Shown here: positions 43,610 to 55,720 of the stretch, one piece after another
Layout: every line of letters starts with the position of its first letter
Position numbering within the stretch: position 1 is the first letter of the stretch
From: Prosapia bicincta
Taxonomy: Eukaryota; Arthropoda; Insecta; Hemiptera; Cercopidae
Assembly (NCBI GenBank): GCA_036971475.1
Contig: JBAIZL010000003.1
Location: 48,974,342 to 49,038,341 of the forward strand
Direction: 5' to 3'
Length of the DNA: 64,000 bases
Position numbers and translations under genes: made by a program
The notes under the pieces: model-generated
Told to the model about the DNA's origin: nothing
What the model saw: the letters and a program-made list of their open reading frames with translations, nothing else
Database searches by the model: none

Positions 43610-44480
43610 GTTTTTGAAATGTCATGCTAGGTCGGAAACCTCGGGAAAATGTAGCGCTCTGCCAATGTCCGGCTTGAAACTCAAAATAAGTTACAACCGA
43701 AAGCTCTCGTTCTGTAGCAGTCTCATACCAATCGGAGTGAGCGTCGGCCCTTTTGATGCCCTCATATCCCACGGGAGATGCCAGATATTTCTGTAAACCC
43801 GGTTCTGCCAAGCAGAACACTGCACTGTCTCTTGAAGTCAACTACATTAGAAATACTGGCTAACAACTACCCTGACATCGAATGGACCAAAATTTACAAG
43901 GACGGATCTACCCCAGTAGAGACACGTGGTGCTGGATTCTATAGAACCTTCATCGAAGCCTTGTTTCCAGAAGGTTTACCACTTTAAAGGCGACGTTTCA
44001 GCAATTTGTTATGCCTCAGAGAGGCTATCAACTGGCATCGATACAAGTAAATTGGTCTTTCTTTCTACTTCAGAGTTGCAGGCTATTTCTATTACCTCAA
44101 AAAAGGCGATGCCGTCGAAGATGCAAGGAAACCATATTCCAACTTTTACGCAGAAAAGAGATAGTTTTATAATGGATTAAGCAGACAAACATGCTTAACC
44201 TGGCTATAAACGTTTTCAAGGAAGTCTCCGTTTACGTTAACCAGATTCATTCAGCTCTATAAACGGTCCCAACATCGATTGGTCTTAGCAGATTCCTCCA
44301 CCTGTCCTCTCTGTATATACGATAAAATTACGGGTAACCATCTGGCCATCTCCAGCCCTTGTATCCCTTCAATACAATGATAAACCCCTCACAGCAATGT
44401 CCCATTTTCAGTTGCCTGACGCAGAGCTCCACATGCTCTTCACGTATTCCAACAAATCAAACTAAATATTTGTCTTCCTG
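43610..44480 (+). pseudogene. LINE ORF2 RNase H fragment, copy A
   Basis: A second, non-jockey LINE family. The frame gives TLEILANNYPDIEWTKIYKD then GSTPVETRGAGFYRTFIEA. The IYKDGS carries the catalytic Asp of RNase H. A frame change then gives FKGDVSAICYASERLSTGID then SKLVFLSTSELQAIS, matching the 'E-A-I' helix and the 'S-D-S' strand, where the catalytic Asp reads Thr. STCPLC…H appears near 44,300 as a C-terminal zinc-knuckle-like motif. Stops and frameshifts show it is dead. Copies are at 51,230-51,860 and 60,370-60,985. Confidence 0.75.
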
Positions 44481-44669
44481 TGCACATTTATTTATTTACA
44501 ACAAAATTTCCACTTCGTTTATTTTATTTTTATTAAATTGGAAGTCTTGTTAAATTATATTTTGCTGTTATGCTACCAACATCGCACATCAGATAATATG
44601 GCACAAATATTTTGCTTTTAAGAGAGCCATCTTCGTCCTATTGATGAAGATAAACTTAAACACGGATAT

Positions 44670-44880
44670 TATTGTGTGTGAAAGAGAGAAAGAGTGAGAG
44701 GAAGAGAGAAAGACAGCATAGCAGAAAGAAGCATTGAAGGGAAAGAGACGAAAATACAGAGTAAAAAGAGGAGAGAAGGCGAGAGATTTAGGAGAGAGAA
44801 AGAAACAGTAAAGTGTGGAAAAAGAGGAAAGAAGAATAGGAAGAAACTGGCAACAAGAACAAAGACTGTTTCATAGTATT
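44670..44880. repeat. GA-rich low-complexity tract
   Basis: This purine-rich tract corresponds to 61,180-61,440 in copy C, where it is a long pure (GA)n array. Open frames across it on both strands are low-complexity artefacts. Confidence 0.85.
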
Positions 44881-45102
44881 GATATGTGTTTTTGTTTTCC
44901 AGAAACACTCTTTCCAGAATATTAGACAAAATAATTATTTGTAGAAACGTGTATAAAGAGACCTACAAGAAAGATATATTTGTTGAGAGCATGGAGTGAG
45001 AAGAATACTTGGTGAAAGGAAAATGATAAATGCTTGGAAATAATTGGAAACTGGATTAATTAAAAAATGGATAAAAGGTTCACAAGGTGAAATAACCCAA
45101 GT

Positions 45103-48100
45103 GCTTCGATACAAAGGCTTTTGCTAATAGATGATAAATAGCTTATATGTCTTCAATTGTTGTGAAGTAGGAGGCAATTGTAAGGGAGGGAAACGGGGTT
45201 CTACATGGGAAGGGGCATAGCCCAGGTGCATCGATACCAAGGCTTTGGCTAATGGATGATAAATAGCTCATATGTCTTCAATTGTTGTGAAGTAGGAGGC
45301 AATTGTGAGGGAGGGAAACGAGGTTCTACTTTGGAAGGGGCATATCCTAAGTGCATCGATACAAAGGCTTTGGCTAATGGATGATAAATAGCTTATATGT
45401 CTTCAATTGTTGTGAAGTAGGAGGCAATTGTGAGGGAGTTAAACGAGGTTCTACTTTGTAAGGGGCATATCCCAAGTGCATCGATACAAAGGCTTTGGCT
45501 AATGGATGATAAATAGCTTATATGTCTTCAATTGTTGTCAAGTACTAGGAAATTGTGAGGGAGGGAAACGGGGTTCTACATGGGAAGGGGCATGGCCAAA
45601 GTGCATCGATACAAAGGCTTTGGCTAATGGATGATAAACTTATATGTCTTATATTGTTGTGACGTAGGAGGCATTGTGAGGGAGGGAAACGGGGTTCTAC
45701 ATGGGAAGGGGCATAGCCCAAGTGCATCGATACAAAGGCTTTGGCTAATGGATGATAAATAGCTTATATGTCTTCAATTGTTGTGAAGTAGGAGGCAATT
45801 GTGAGGGAGGGAAACGGGGTTCTACATGGGAAGGGGCATAGCCCAGTTGCATCGATACCAAGGCTTTGGCTAATGGATGATAAATAGCTCATATGTCTTC
45901 AATTGTTGTGAAGTAGGAGGCAATTGTGAGGGAGGGAAACGAGGTTCTACTTTGGAAGGGGCATATCCCAAGTGCATCGATAAAAAGGCTTTGGCTAATA
46001 GATGATAAATAGCTTATATGTCTTCAATTGTTGTCAAGTAGGAGGAAATTGTGAGGGAGAGAAACGGGGTTCTACATGGGAAGGGGCATAGCCCAAGTGC
46101 ATCGATACAAAGGCTTTGGCTAATGGATGATAAACTTATATGTCTTATATTGTTGTGAAGTAGGAGGCATTGTGAGGGAGGGAAACGGGGTTCTACATGG
46201 GAAGGGGCATAGCCCAAGTGCATCGATACAAAGGCTTTGGCTAATGGATGATAAATAGCTTATATGTCTTCAATTGTTGTGAAGTAGGAAGCAATTGTGA
46301 GGGAGGGAAACGAGGTTCTACTTTGGAAGGGGCATATCCTAAGTGCATCGATACAAAGGCTTTGGCTAATAGATGATAAATAGCTTATATGTCTTCAACT
46401 GTTGTGAAGTAGGAGGCAATTGGAGGAAGGGAAACGGGGTTCTACATGGGACGGGGCATAGCCCAAGTGCATCGATACAAAGGCTTTGGCTAATGGATGA
46501 TAAATAGCTTATATGTCTTCAACTGTTGTGAAGTAGGAGGCAATTGGAGGAAGGGAAACGGGGTTCTACATGGGACGGGGCATAGCCCAAGTGCATCGAT
46601 ACAAAGGCTTTGGCTAATAGATGATAAATAGCTTATATGTCTTCAACTGTTGTGAAGTAGGAGGCAATTGGAGGAAGGGAAACGGGGTTCTACATGGGAC
46701 GGGGCATAGCCCAAGTGCATCGATACAAAGGCTTTGGCTAATGGATGATAAATAGCTTATATGTCTTCAACTGTTGTGAAGTAGGAGGCAATTGGAGGAA
46801 GGGAAACGGGGTTCTACATGGGACGGGGCATAGCCCAAGTGCATCGATACAAAGGCTTTGGCTAATAGATGATAAATAGCTTATATGTCTTCAACTGTTG
46901 TGAAGTAGGAGGCAATTGGAGGAAGGGAAACGGGGTTCTACATGGGACGGGGCATAGCCCAAGTGCATCGATACAAAGGCTTTGGCTAATGGATGATAAA
47001 TAGCTTATATGTCTTCAATTGTTGTCAAGTAGGAGGAAATTGTGAGGGAGAGAAACGGGGTTCTACATGGGAAGGGGCATGGCCCAAGTGCATCGATACA
47101 AAGGCTTTGGCTAATGGATGATAAACTTATATGTCTTATATTTTTGTGAAGTAGGAGGCATTGTGAGGGAGGGAAACGGGGTTCTACATGGGAAGGGGCA
47201 TAGCCCAAGTGCATCGATACAAAGGCTTTGGCTAATGGATGATAAATAGCTTATATGTCTCCAATTGTTGTGAAGTAGGAGGCAATTGTGAGGGAGGGAA
47301 ACGAGGTTCTACTTTGGAAGGTGCATATCCCAAGTGCATCGATACAAAGGCTTTGGCTAATAGATGATAAATAGCTTATATGTCTTCAATTGTTGTGAAG
47401 TAGGAGGCAATTGGAGGGAGGGAAACGGGGTTCTACATGGGAAGGGGCATAGCCCAAGTGCATCGATACAAAGGCTTTGGGTAATGGATGATAAATACCT
47501 TATATGTCTTCAATTGTTGTCAAGTAGGAGGAAATTGTGAGGGAGGGAAACGGGGTTCTACATGGGAAGAGGCATGGCCCAAGTGCATCGATACAAAGGC
47601 TTTGGCTAATGGATGATAAACTTATATGTCTTATATTGTTGTGAAGTAGGAGGCAATTGTGAGGGAGGGAAACGGGGTTCTACATGGGAAGAGGCATAGC
47701 CCAAGTGCATCGATACAAAGGTTTTGGCTAATGGATGATAAACTTATATGCCTTATATTGTTGTGAAGTAGGAGGCAATTGTGAGGGAGGGAAACGGGGT
47801 TCTACATGGGAAGAGGCATAGCCCAAGTGCATCGATACAAAGGCTTTGGCTAATGGATGATAAACTTATATGTCTTATATTGTTGTGAAGTAGGAGGCAA
47901 TTGTGAGGGAGGGAAACGGGGTTCTACATGGGAAGAGGCATAGCCCAAGTGCATCGATACAAAGGCTTTGGCTAATGGATGATAAATATCTTATATGTCT
48001 TCAATTGTTGTGAAGTAGGAGGCAATTGTGAGGGAGGGAAACGGGGTTCTACATGGGAAGAGGCATAGCCCAAGTGCATCGATACAAAGGCTTTGGCTAA

Positions 48101-48243
48101 TGGATGATAAATAGCTTATATGTCTTCAATTGTTGTGAAGTAGGAGGCAATTGTGAGGGAGGGAAACGGGGTTCTACATGGGAAGGGGCATAGCCCAAGT
48201 GCATCGATACAGAGGCTTTGGCTAATGGATGATAAATAGCTTA
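45103..48243. repeat. 125-bp minisatellite array, about 25 monomers
   Basis: Head-to-tail monomers of 119-125 bases. Each contains 'caagtgcatcgatacaaagg', 'ctttggctaatggatgataa' and 'gaggcaattgtgagggagg', ending 'ttctacatgggaaggggca'. The 'tcgat' marker recurs at 45,116, 45,231, 45,356, 45,481, 45,606, 45,727 and so on. At least three variants exist: a 125-mer with 'tagctta', a shorter type with 'aaacttatatgtcttatatt', and a 124-mer with 'ggaggaagg' and 'gggacgggg'. Minus-strand frames of about 60-70 codons occur, but the period is not a multiple of three, so coding is not supported. One diverged monomer exists elsewhere, at 62,195-62,320. Confidence 0.97.
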
Positions 48244-48349
48244 AAACGTTGGTACTGTTAGCCAACGAAAAGGTTTGAATTGTAAATTTAATTTTAGTTC
48301 TTGTATTTGTATTTTGACTTAGTTCTTTATTAATACACAAGAATATATA

Positions 48350-48352
48350 TTG

Positions 48353-48400
<48 letters not shown>

Positions 48401-48455
48401 GTATATTGACTTTTGTTCTTTATAAATATATATATATATATATATATATACTGCC
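48350..48455. repeat. AT microsatellites
   Basis: Two (AT)n tracts at about 48,355-48,400 and 48,427-48,451. A much longer (AT)n sits at the matching place in copy C (63,018-63,078). Confidence 0.95.
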
Positions 48456-48469
48456 TCACAGCTCCTACC

Positions 48470-50330
48470 TTAGTATGGGCATAGTTTCTTAACGGTGTGG
48501 TGTTGCTTACGAGTTTTGTGAATATTGAGAAATGGGGGTACCAACAACAAACCCACCCCTTATGCAGAAACATTTCTCTACCATATTGTAAAGGAAAATG
48601 AACAAAAAAAGACAGAAGAAAATAACCAATCTATAGACTTGCATCACTCTAACTGTAATGCAAAATACAAGATAGAAAAATCATTTCTAGGCTTTTAAAA
48701 AGTGATAGCAACAGTTTTTGAGATGAATGGGTTTGATGCACGTTTTTTATCTTCGGCCACACTCTTTGCCAAAAAGTGCGGAAAACCTTTGGATAATTAT
48801 GAAGAAACCAAATACGTGACTTCGTGCGTTGCCAGCTAAGGAATTAACATCGGCAAAAGTGGAAGCACGCTCTGGGTGCCTACCCCAGTGGTTCCCAACT
48901 GGAACTACCCCCTATGGGACCGCAGGCAATGTGTTAGGGGTCAGTGAGATGTCACTGATATTAAAATATTTATATTTAACACATTCACTGCGGCCGTATC
49001 CGACCGTTGGATTTACCGAGAAGCTTTGGTATCCAAGAGACTGCCTGAAGTGTTGCATAAAACTCTCAATGAGGTAGTTAAAACGTATTAACTACATTAA
49101 AGCTGTGTAGTCTAGATTGTTTTCCTTGTTATTGGGCAGTGAGAATGCTCCGCATGTTATCCATACCGAAGTAAGGTGGCTGTCTCGAGGTGGTACTGAA
49201 AAGGCTGAGGTCAGAATCTTCCTTCTTGATACCAAGTATTGAGATTTACTTAGACATTTCTTGGCTTTGTGTGACTGCTTACTTAGCTGTGTTTGAACGT
49301 TTGAAATTTTGTATTCTATGCTTACAAGGTAATAATATAGATACGATCAAAGTTGAATACAAGGTCTGTTCCATGGTTTAAAAATGTCTGTTGTGGGCAA
49401 CAAAGGTTGATAAATGTTCTCTTACAAATATTTCCACTATTAAAGTTTTTGGAACCTTCTGATGAAAACTTAATATACCAAATAAAGCAAAGCATAACTG
49501 ACCTCCTTTTAAGTTTAGCAACCTCTTTCAGGGAATACTTTCCTGGACCAGATCCTAATGAGAGTTGGATTAGAACTCCGTTCTGCTTTCTCTGGAATAT
49601 AAAAGATTCAGAGTCCTCCAGAAGAGGAAAAAGATCGACTTGAACTGACCGATAGTGGTCCACTAAAAAGATCATTGTAGAATTTTCGTTGCCAGTACAA
49701 AAAGACTACAAAACACTTAGCAATAAGGTAATGAAGGTAATACTACATTTTCCAACTACCTACAGATGTGAACTTGCATCCTCAACTATGTTCTTCATGA
49801 AAAATAAATATAGGAATCGGCCTGATATGCAGTATGACGTCAGAGTAAAAGTGTGAAGTATGGAGCCTAACATTTCTGAAATCATGAACTCAAAGGACAG
49901 ATTCAACTCATCTCACGGAAATCATTGTTAAGATATGATTTGTTGCAATTATAACAGACTTTTGATTTTTGTGTTTACTTCATTAACTCCTTACTCCAAG
50001 CAAAATATTAATATAAATAGGTTTAATAAATTTCGCCTGGACCTACGAACTTTAACATGTGTTAGTTTTATATTTTGTATCTTAAATAAAATCAAACTTC
50101 TTGAATGCACTTGTAATAAACTTGTGGTAGCATCAAATTTAATATTCTTATGTAAGAACAGTTTCTACCTTAAAGGAAGTGGGTAGGCTAACCATAATTG
50201 ACTTGTTAGTAACTAACATAACTCAAATTATTGTGTGTGTGGTCTACAATTTAGGTTTAAGAATTTGTGGGGACCTTGTCATTGTAGCGATGCCCTCATT
50301 GGGTCCTTGGAAACAACTTGTTGGTAACCA
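48470..50330 (+). mobile_element. hAT element remnant with transposase, copy A
   Basis: A 'cagtggttcccaac' terminus lies at 48,886 and a 3' end reading 'ttgttggtaacca' stops at 50,330, with transposase sequence between. The 48,470-48,885 segment to the left is also shared with copy C and may be an earlier part of a composite. The body after 49,790 is the MITE-like internal sequence shared with 37.3, 52.1 and 55.7 kb. Confidence 0.65.
49020..49645 (+). pseudogene. hAT transposase fragment (SCAND3/ZBED5-like)
   Basis: Across three frames the sequence gives LPEVLHKTLNEVVK, then HVIHTEVRWLSRGG (49,153-49,194). The latter is the hallmark 'H-T-E-V-R-W-L-S-R-G' box of SCAND3/ZBED-type hAT transposases. 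Then follow FLIPSIEIYLDISW, AYLAVFERLKF, FPLLKFLEPSDEN and LLSLATSFREYFPGPDPNES plus WIRTPF, all in the usual order for the RNase H-fold and its end. Frameshifts lie near 49,195 and 49,330. Transposases of this family cut and paste DNA; this copy is broken and also lacks the C-terminal dimerisation part. Confidence 0.8.
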
Positions 50331-51229
50331 GGCCTACACGCCTACGTTTAATTTATAGAAAAGTAATTTAAGGTAAAGCTGAAAATAAGGTTTCCTAGGT
50401 ATATCTTTTGTATTTATTCAGTTTTAGCAAACCGTTCTTTACATTCCAGATGACCTATTACCTTCGTGTACATATATGTGTCTATATAGGAGGTAGGAAG
50501 AGAGCGAGAGAGAGAATAATGGGTTTCACTAACAGTGGTCTTACCATAAACAATTAATATACATAAATATACGTCTCCATTTGTAAATAAAATATAGCGA
50601 AATGATTTATATACTTAGACTAATAGAAATAAATATACGAGCAATAAACAAACTAATTCTAGAATACACTGATGGGACATTTATATAGTTTTAATAGTTA
50701 TTTAGCAATGCGATCAGTTACTTAGTCTTGATAAAAAGAACAATATCTACATTTTCGGCAATAAGTTGGAAACCTTAAAATTTACCATTTAACAGAGAAC
50801 AAAGATGATCACTATATTTACCTAAATAAAATATAACTGCATTACTGTTTAAGTACAAAATGTTCTAGCTAGACTATACTAAGCCCTATGTATATCTGAG
50901 GTCTAATTCGACTCTAACAGTGGTTTATTCGTAATTGACTAACTATACCGTCTAGAGGCCACGAATATATAGTGACATAAGCACAATTAGGATAAATAAC
51001 TTAAATAGTACTTACACAGTCCCCAAAAGGTTTTAAGTTTCATATTTTTGTTTTCAAACTGAAAAAATATGATTCAAAATGTCTTTAGGAAACCATGGTA
51101 ATGTAAATTCAGCGTCTGTTTTATTGTTGTACGATTAAATAACTACTGTAACATAAATATTTTTTATATTTTATATTTACATATTTAGTTTCTATTGAAT
51201 TTTTGTAGGGTCGAAACCTTTTGACCGCA

Positions 51230-51860
51230 CAAGGTAGCGCATTGCCAATGTCCCTCTTAATATTCAAAATAAACCGCTATAGGCCTGGTTCTCCCTGAGG
51301 AGATCATCAATTAGGGTGAGGGATAGGCCTTACCTTCCCCTCAAATCCCTCGGGAGCTCCTAATATTCCAGTGAATCTGGTTCTGGCCAGCGTCATCCAA
51401 CATAAAACCGCAGTGACTGATGGCCATCTGCATTATAAATGCTGAGTTCGAAAGGGGTTCCAGTGATTTACACGGAAATCACATTGAATATCAAGTGGTA
51501 ACCATTTTTCATGTCACTTAAAGGCTTTCGAGTAGCACCGCTACAGCTAAGGTAGTTTTTCTTTTATCTTCAGCATTGCACGCTATTTCCTCTATATTAC
51601 CACAAAAAATTGATGTTTTGTCCGGTGCAAAGAACCCATACTCCAAATTTTAACCAGAAATAATGGGTTTCCTGGATAAAGGGTCTCAAGCAATCGAGCC
51701 TTGACTTCAACGAGAGTGCAGACAAGCATGCTAGAGCTGGTTGTAACCTTTCTCAAGATGGGAGTAGATAGGAGCTGATGGTAAGATCTAGAGACCCGCC
51801 TTGTCTGTCCCCAGAGCCAAATGGACCCCCCTCGAACGTAAGTTTAGTTACTAATCATGT
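51230..51860 (+). pseudogene. LINE RNase H fragment, copy B
   Basis: Beginning 'gggtcgaaaccttttgacc', the block matches 42.16 and 43.62 kb. The IYKDGS segment has been lost. Near 51,708 the frame ESADKHARAG matches the 'A-D-x-x-A-x-x-G' box near the end of LINE RNase H domains. Heavily broken. Confidence 0.55.
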
Positions 51861-52119
51861 TTACACTCCCAATAACGGGCAAGTTTCCGTACAGTGAATT
51901 TTCGTATAAATATAAACCATTTATTAAAACACTAAAAAATGGGTAACGTCAAAAAGAAAACGTTTTACAGTTATTGTAACTAAAGTAGTGGTTAGAATGT
52001 TTCATTAGCATGAATTGTTACAATTAAATATGTAACGGTTTGTAATTGCTATGTTAACAATATTGTTTTCTATTTTTTTTTTTTTTTTGACGTTAGCCAT
52101 TCGAACAGGCATCCTTAAC

Positions 52120-52790
52120 TATGTACTTCATGAAAAATAAATATAGGAATCGGCTTGATATGCAGTATGATTTCAGAGTAAAAGTTTCAAGTATGGGACC
52201 TAACATTTTTGAAATCATGAACTCAAAGTACAGATTCAACTCATCTCACTGAAATCATTATTATCAAGTTATGATATCTTTCAAATGCATAATCATAAAT
52301 TTGAACTAATATTATTAATTTTCTTATTACATTTTTATTCAATAGTGCTTTTATGTTTGTCGCAATTAAAACTGACTAAATTTGATTCTTGTGTTTACTT
52401 CATTAACTCCTTACTCCAAACAAAATATTAATGCTAAACACTTGTAAATATTTACAAACTTGCCTATAGTAGCACTTAATTTTATTTGTTGAGGACGGCC
52501 GTACCAAGAGATTTGTCCCATTGTCAACTCGGACCGTAACATTAACATATTCAATAAATTTCTTGAATCTACTTGTGATAATCTTGTGGTAGCATCAAAT
52601 TTACTTTTCGTATATAAGAACAGATTCCGCCTTAAAGTAAGTGGGTAGGCAAACCATAAATTACTTACTAATAACTAATATAACTCAAATTATTATGAGT
52701 GTATTCTACAATTTAAGCTTGAGAATTTGAGGGGCCTTTGTCAATGTAGCGACCGATGGGTCCTTGAAAACAGTTTGTTTGTAACCACTG
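52120..52790 (+). mobile_element. hAT-type MITE body and 3' end
   Basis: Shares 'catgaaaaataaatatagga', 'ctcaaag.acagattcaact' and the 3' end 'gtttgtaaccactg' at 52,790 with the other copies. The 5' terminus is missing. A poly-T run of about 18 lies just to the left at 52,072-52,089. Confidence 0.65.
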
Positions 52791-52944
52791 GCCTTCACCC
52801 CTACGTTTACATTATAGAAAAGTAATATAAGGTACTGTAATGCTGAGAGTCAGGTTTTCTAGTGATAGCTTTTGTATTTGTTCATTTATAGCAACCATTT
52901 CTTTACATTCCAGATGACCTATTATCTTCGTGTACTTATATGTG

Positions 52945-52962
52945 TGTGTATATATATATATA

Positions 52963-53010
<48 letters not shown>
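52945..53010. repeat. AT microsatellite
   Basis: (AT)n followed by (GA)n. Frames reading YIYIYI come from this tract. Confidence 0.95.
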
Positions 53011-53021
<11 letters not shown>

Positions 53022-53179
53022 ATAATGGTTTCCACTAAAAATGTATTTAACATAAACAATTATTTCCAACTTACAAAAAATATGAAGCCCTATTAAAAAA
53101 TCGTTTGATATAATAAATTACAAAAAAGACATCGTTTTGTAGAAAATTTCTGTTGCTATGTACAATTACCAAATTCTAT

Positions 53180-54075
53180 TGAAAATAAGATTTATAAAAC
53201 CAATACCGCCAATAACTACGGGCTAAGTAGTTTTTCACAGTTGTGCATAATACAAATAAAATCAGCAAACTTGCACATTCAGGATACAGCCCTTAGGGAG
53301 GGCACCGTTCTCTTTACACGTATATTTGGAGGGTTCTGGGGTGTCATAATTCTTAATTATTGTAGTGTTTTGAAATTATTCACAGTATTTTGGTTTAACT
53401 AGAATGTCTAAATGCCGCAATAGTTTGTATTGAATAACAGTTAAACGCGTTGGTTCAAACCTTATGAAAATGTATCCTAAAAATCACTTCCACTGAATAT
53501 GTTTATAAATAGAGGAAGGAAGCAGTGTAAAGTTGTATAAAAGTAAAGAGGCAAATAGCAACATACCTTAAAGCCTTGTCCACTCATCCCATGGAGTCCT
53601 GAGGGAAGATGGTGTGTTACTCAAGTTGAAGTGTCCATCCCCACTATCTGCCGGGCTCTTGGGCTGGGTCTGTAAAATGTAACAGTTACCTTATAATATA
53701 CATCATCATGTCACCGTCTCTGGCATGCAGGAAGTTATATAGTTAGTAGCATGACTTAGGTCTTCATGTTTACCTTGTTATATGTGAAACTTAGAATTAT
53801 TTAGTAATTTTTATTGTCAGGCTTAAGAAAAGGTTTGTTAAAATGTGAGGTTATTTTGCTTTTATTTTCTCCAATTCCTTCTATTACTTTGCACACTCCT
53901 TGTATATATCTTGTTAAAATTTTCAATCGTTAAAAGAGTTTTTATTCATTTACTCAATATTAGCCATATATTTTTAAAATTTCGCAGCTATGGTTAGTTA
54001 AATGTAAAACAAGAAGAAGAGGAAATTCAGGAAATATTCGAAAATTAGCATGTAGGATCCTCATACCGACCACTG
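53180..54075. repeat. Duplicated segment E, copy 2
   Basis: Partner of 5,530-6,460 in the same orientation, inserted between copies B and C of the large duplication. Confidence 0.8.
53567..53669 (-). pseudogene. Paralogue of the 5.94 kb exon candidate
   Basis: Both splice sites are kept (gttacattttacag before, gtatgttg after). Length is 103 versus 88 bases, a net difference of 15. In the frame open at 5.94 kb a single G-to-A difference gives TGA where the other copy has TGG (Trp). Frame 0 stays open to the TAA beside the donor (…SPADSGDGHFNLSNTPSSLR…). Either this copy is a pseudogene or frame 0 is the real one in both. Confidence 0.4.
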
Positions 54076-55552
54076 TGGGTCTCAGAACGTTTCAATGTGC
54101 ATTACAATAATAGGATTAGTAATGTAAGATAGTTACAATGCAAATAGTAAGGAGTTAATACTTTTACAAAGCAAAGAATGTAAAACAGTTACAGTGATAC
54201 TCACGCGTATCGAGTAAGTTGGGTAGATAAATACTCCTAAGTAATCTTTCCTCCATTCCCATACACCAGGATATTCCTTTGTTTATTACTAAATGTGTAG
54301 TTTTATTATAACACATTTGCTATAACGGATTTCCAGTTACACCCAAGCAAACTTGTACCATGACCTTATTACAGATACGCCTATCTCTAGGGCTCGTACA
54401 TCCTGATTTTTGCATCCGTTTATGCCTGCTCTTGTCCCCCACTCCAGCTACCCTATTACGTCAAGGTCGATTGTATCAGGTTAATGTAAATATATGGAAA
54501 AGTATTTTACGTTCGTTTGTTTAATGCCACCAATTAAACTCTTTTTTCGACCGTAGCATATCGACGTTGGGGAAGGTAAATGTGTAAATGCACAAGTAAA
54601 CTAACCTTACGGACATAAAAACACACACAAAGAAACCATATTCAAGCGACGTTGTTTTATAAATTAATAAAAAACTCGTTTCAAGCGTAGGCAGTTGTCT
54701 ATTTTCTGGGTAATCACAAGTAAACCACGGGCTTTAAACAACCCTGCACCTAAATTGCATATTTAGCGCCGTCTAATCTCGTATTGCCATACAACTTATA
54801 AAATTTATTTGGAACATTATATCATACTTCATCACTTCACCTCTCATCTACCATTGCATTGCGAACTCGTGAAATTAAACGCTTAAACGCACATGAAAAA
54901 AACGCGCGTGTTTGTGTTTGTGTATGTTCGTGCGTGTGTGTGTGTGTGTGGGCGCGCGCGCGTTACTAAAACGTCAAGCATTGTGCAGTGTATTCACTGA
55001 TAATGGGAATAACCCGAAACATCGAGACGCGTACCACAATAATTATGAGTTCATGTTTAGCTATTTATTAATCACTCGCTCAAATATTACTTTTGTCTTA
55101 TATCCACGAGACAACCGCTGTAACAGAAATTGGAGTTTGATCGGACTTCTACAGAAGCCTTGTATATTTAATATTTCTTTGTACTTTGTGAAACGAGTAT
55201 ATAATATTTACTCTGAGGATTTGTGATAACATTTTCTCAAACTGTGACTAACTTAAAGCGTTAGAATAACTTAAAATGAAGCTCAATTAGAAACATCTCG
55301 CCATAGATGCATAAGTTAGCTACCAGAGTGGGTTACTGGCTGCGTTACCGCGACATACATATGCAGTATGAGGACTACGCCCGGCTTATGGTTTATCTCG
55401 TTGCATACACGTACATATGCAGTCGCAACCAATAGGCCTATTCATTACGTTTTTATATTCGTTGAATGTTTAATAAAACTGCTTAGGTTTGTAAAATGCA
55501 AGCAGAATAAGAATATCCAGTAAAGTTAAGACTTTAAAAGTTTTAAAGCCAT
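54076..55552. other. Mostly non-coding stretch
   Basis: A GT/GC microsatellite lies at about 54,910-54,962. The 104-codon frame at 54,912-55,226 starts inside it and has no recognisable domain. A patch at 54,377-54,467 is open for 30 codons after a 'attacag' acceptor but lacks a good donor. No gene called. Confidence 0.35.
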
Positions 55553-55720
55553 ATCCGGATTGTTCTACTTTGAAATAGCCATGAACCTTTCTTTCTTACT
55601 ACGCCAATGAAGTAGGAAACCCTATAGCGGCTTCAACGAAGTACGAAACGGCACTAGAAAATTCCCAGACCACAAGTATATTTACTTCTGAGGAAAGTTC
55701 TGCACTATTTACCTCTAAAG

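Larger units (their letters stand above)
37101..49330 (+). repeat. Segmental duplication copy A
   Basis: The segment matches 55,553-64,000 in the same order and orientation. It begins at 'tccggattgttctactttga' and continues through the hAT 5' end, the 38.0-38.27 kb block, the Penelope 3' end, the 40.4-41.2 kb block, the RNase H LINE fragment, the GA-rich region, the satellite region and the hAT transposase. It is longer than copy C mainly because of the 38.27-39.91 kb segment and the minisatellite expansion. Within it the unit at 40.95-42.48 kb is itself repeated as 42.48-44.5 kb. Confidence 0.9.
49790..53060 (+). repeat. Segmental duplication copy B (partial)
   Basis: Contains the hAT body and 3' end (49,790-50,330), then the 50,460-51,120 block matching 41.3-42.06 and 58.53-59.25 kb, then the LINE RNase H fragment (51.2-51.86 kb). 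A second hAT body follows (52,120-52,790) with another AT microsatellite. It is shorter and more rearranged than copies A and C. Confidence 0.8.

Noticed and set aside
43575..43841. 88-codon minus-strand frame, and 93 codons at 60,343-60,624
   Set aside because: Antisense to the LINE fragment. The plus strand carries the RNase H motif immediately downstream, so the minus frames are incidental even though both copies keep them open.
45545..47214. Repeated minus-strand frames of 60-70 codons beginning MHLGYAPSHVEPRFPPSQ
   Set aside because: They lie wholly inside the satellite, whose 119-125-base period is not a multiple of three, so no frame is maintained along the array.
49322..49675. 117-codon minus-strand frame
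   Set aside because: Antisense shadow of the hAT transposase remnant, whose conserved boxes are all on the plus strand.
52812..53096. Frames reading YIYIYI
   Set aside because: Produced by the (AT)n tract.
54912..55226. 104-codon plus-strand frame
   Set aside because: The start lies in a GT/GC microsatellite, the rest has no recognisable motif, no splice or promoter support and no second copy.
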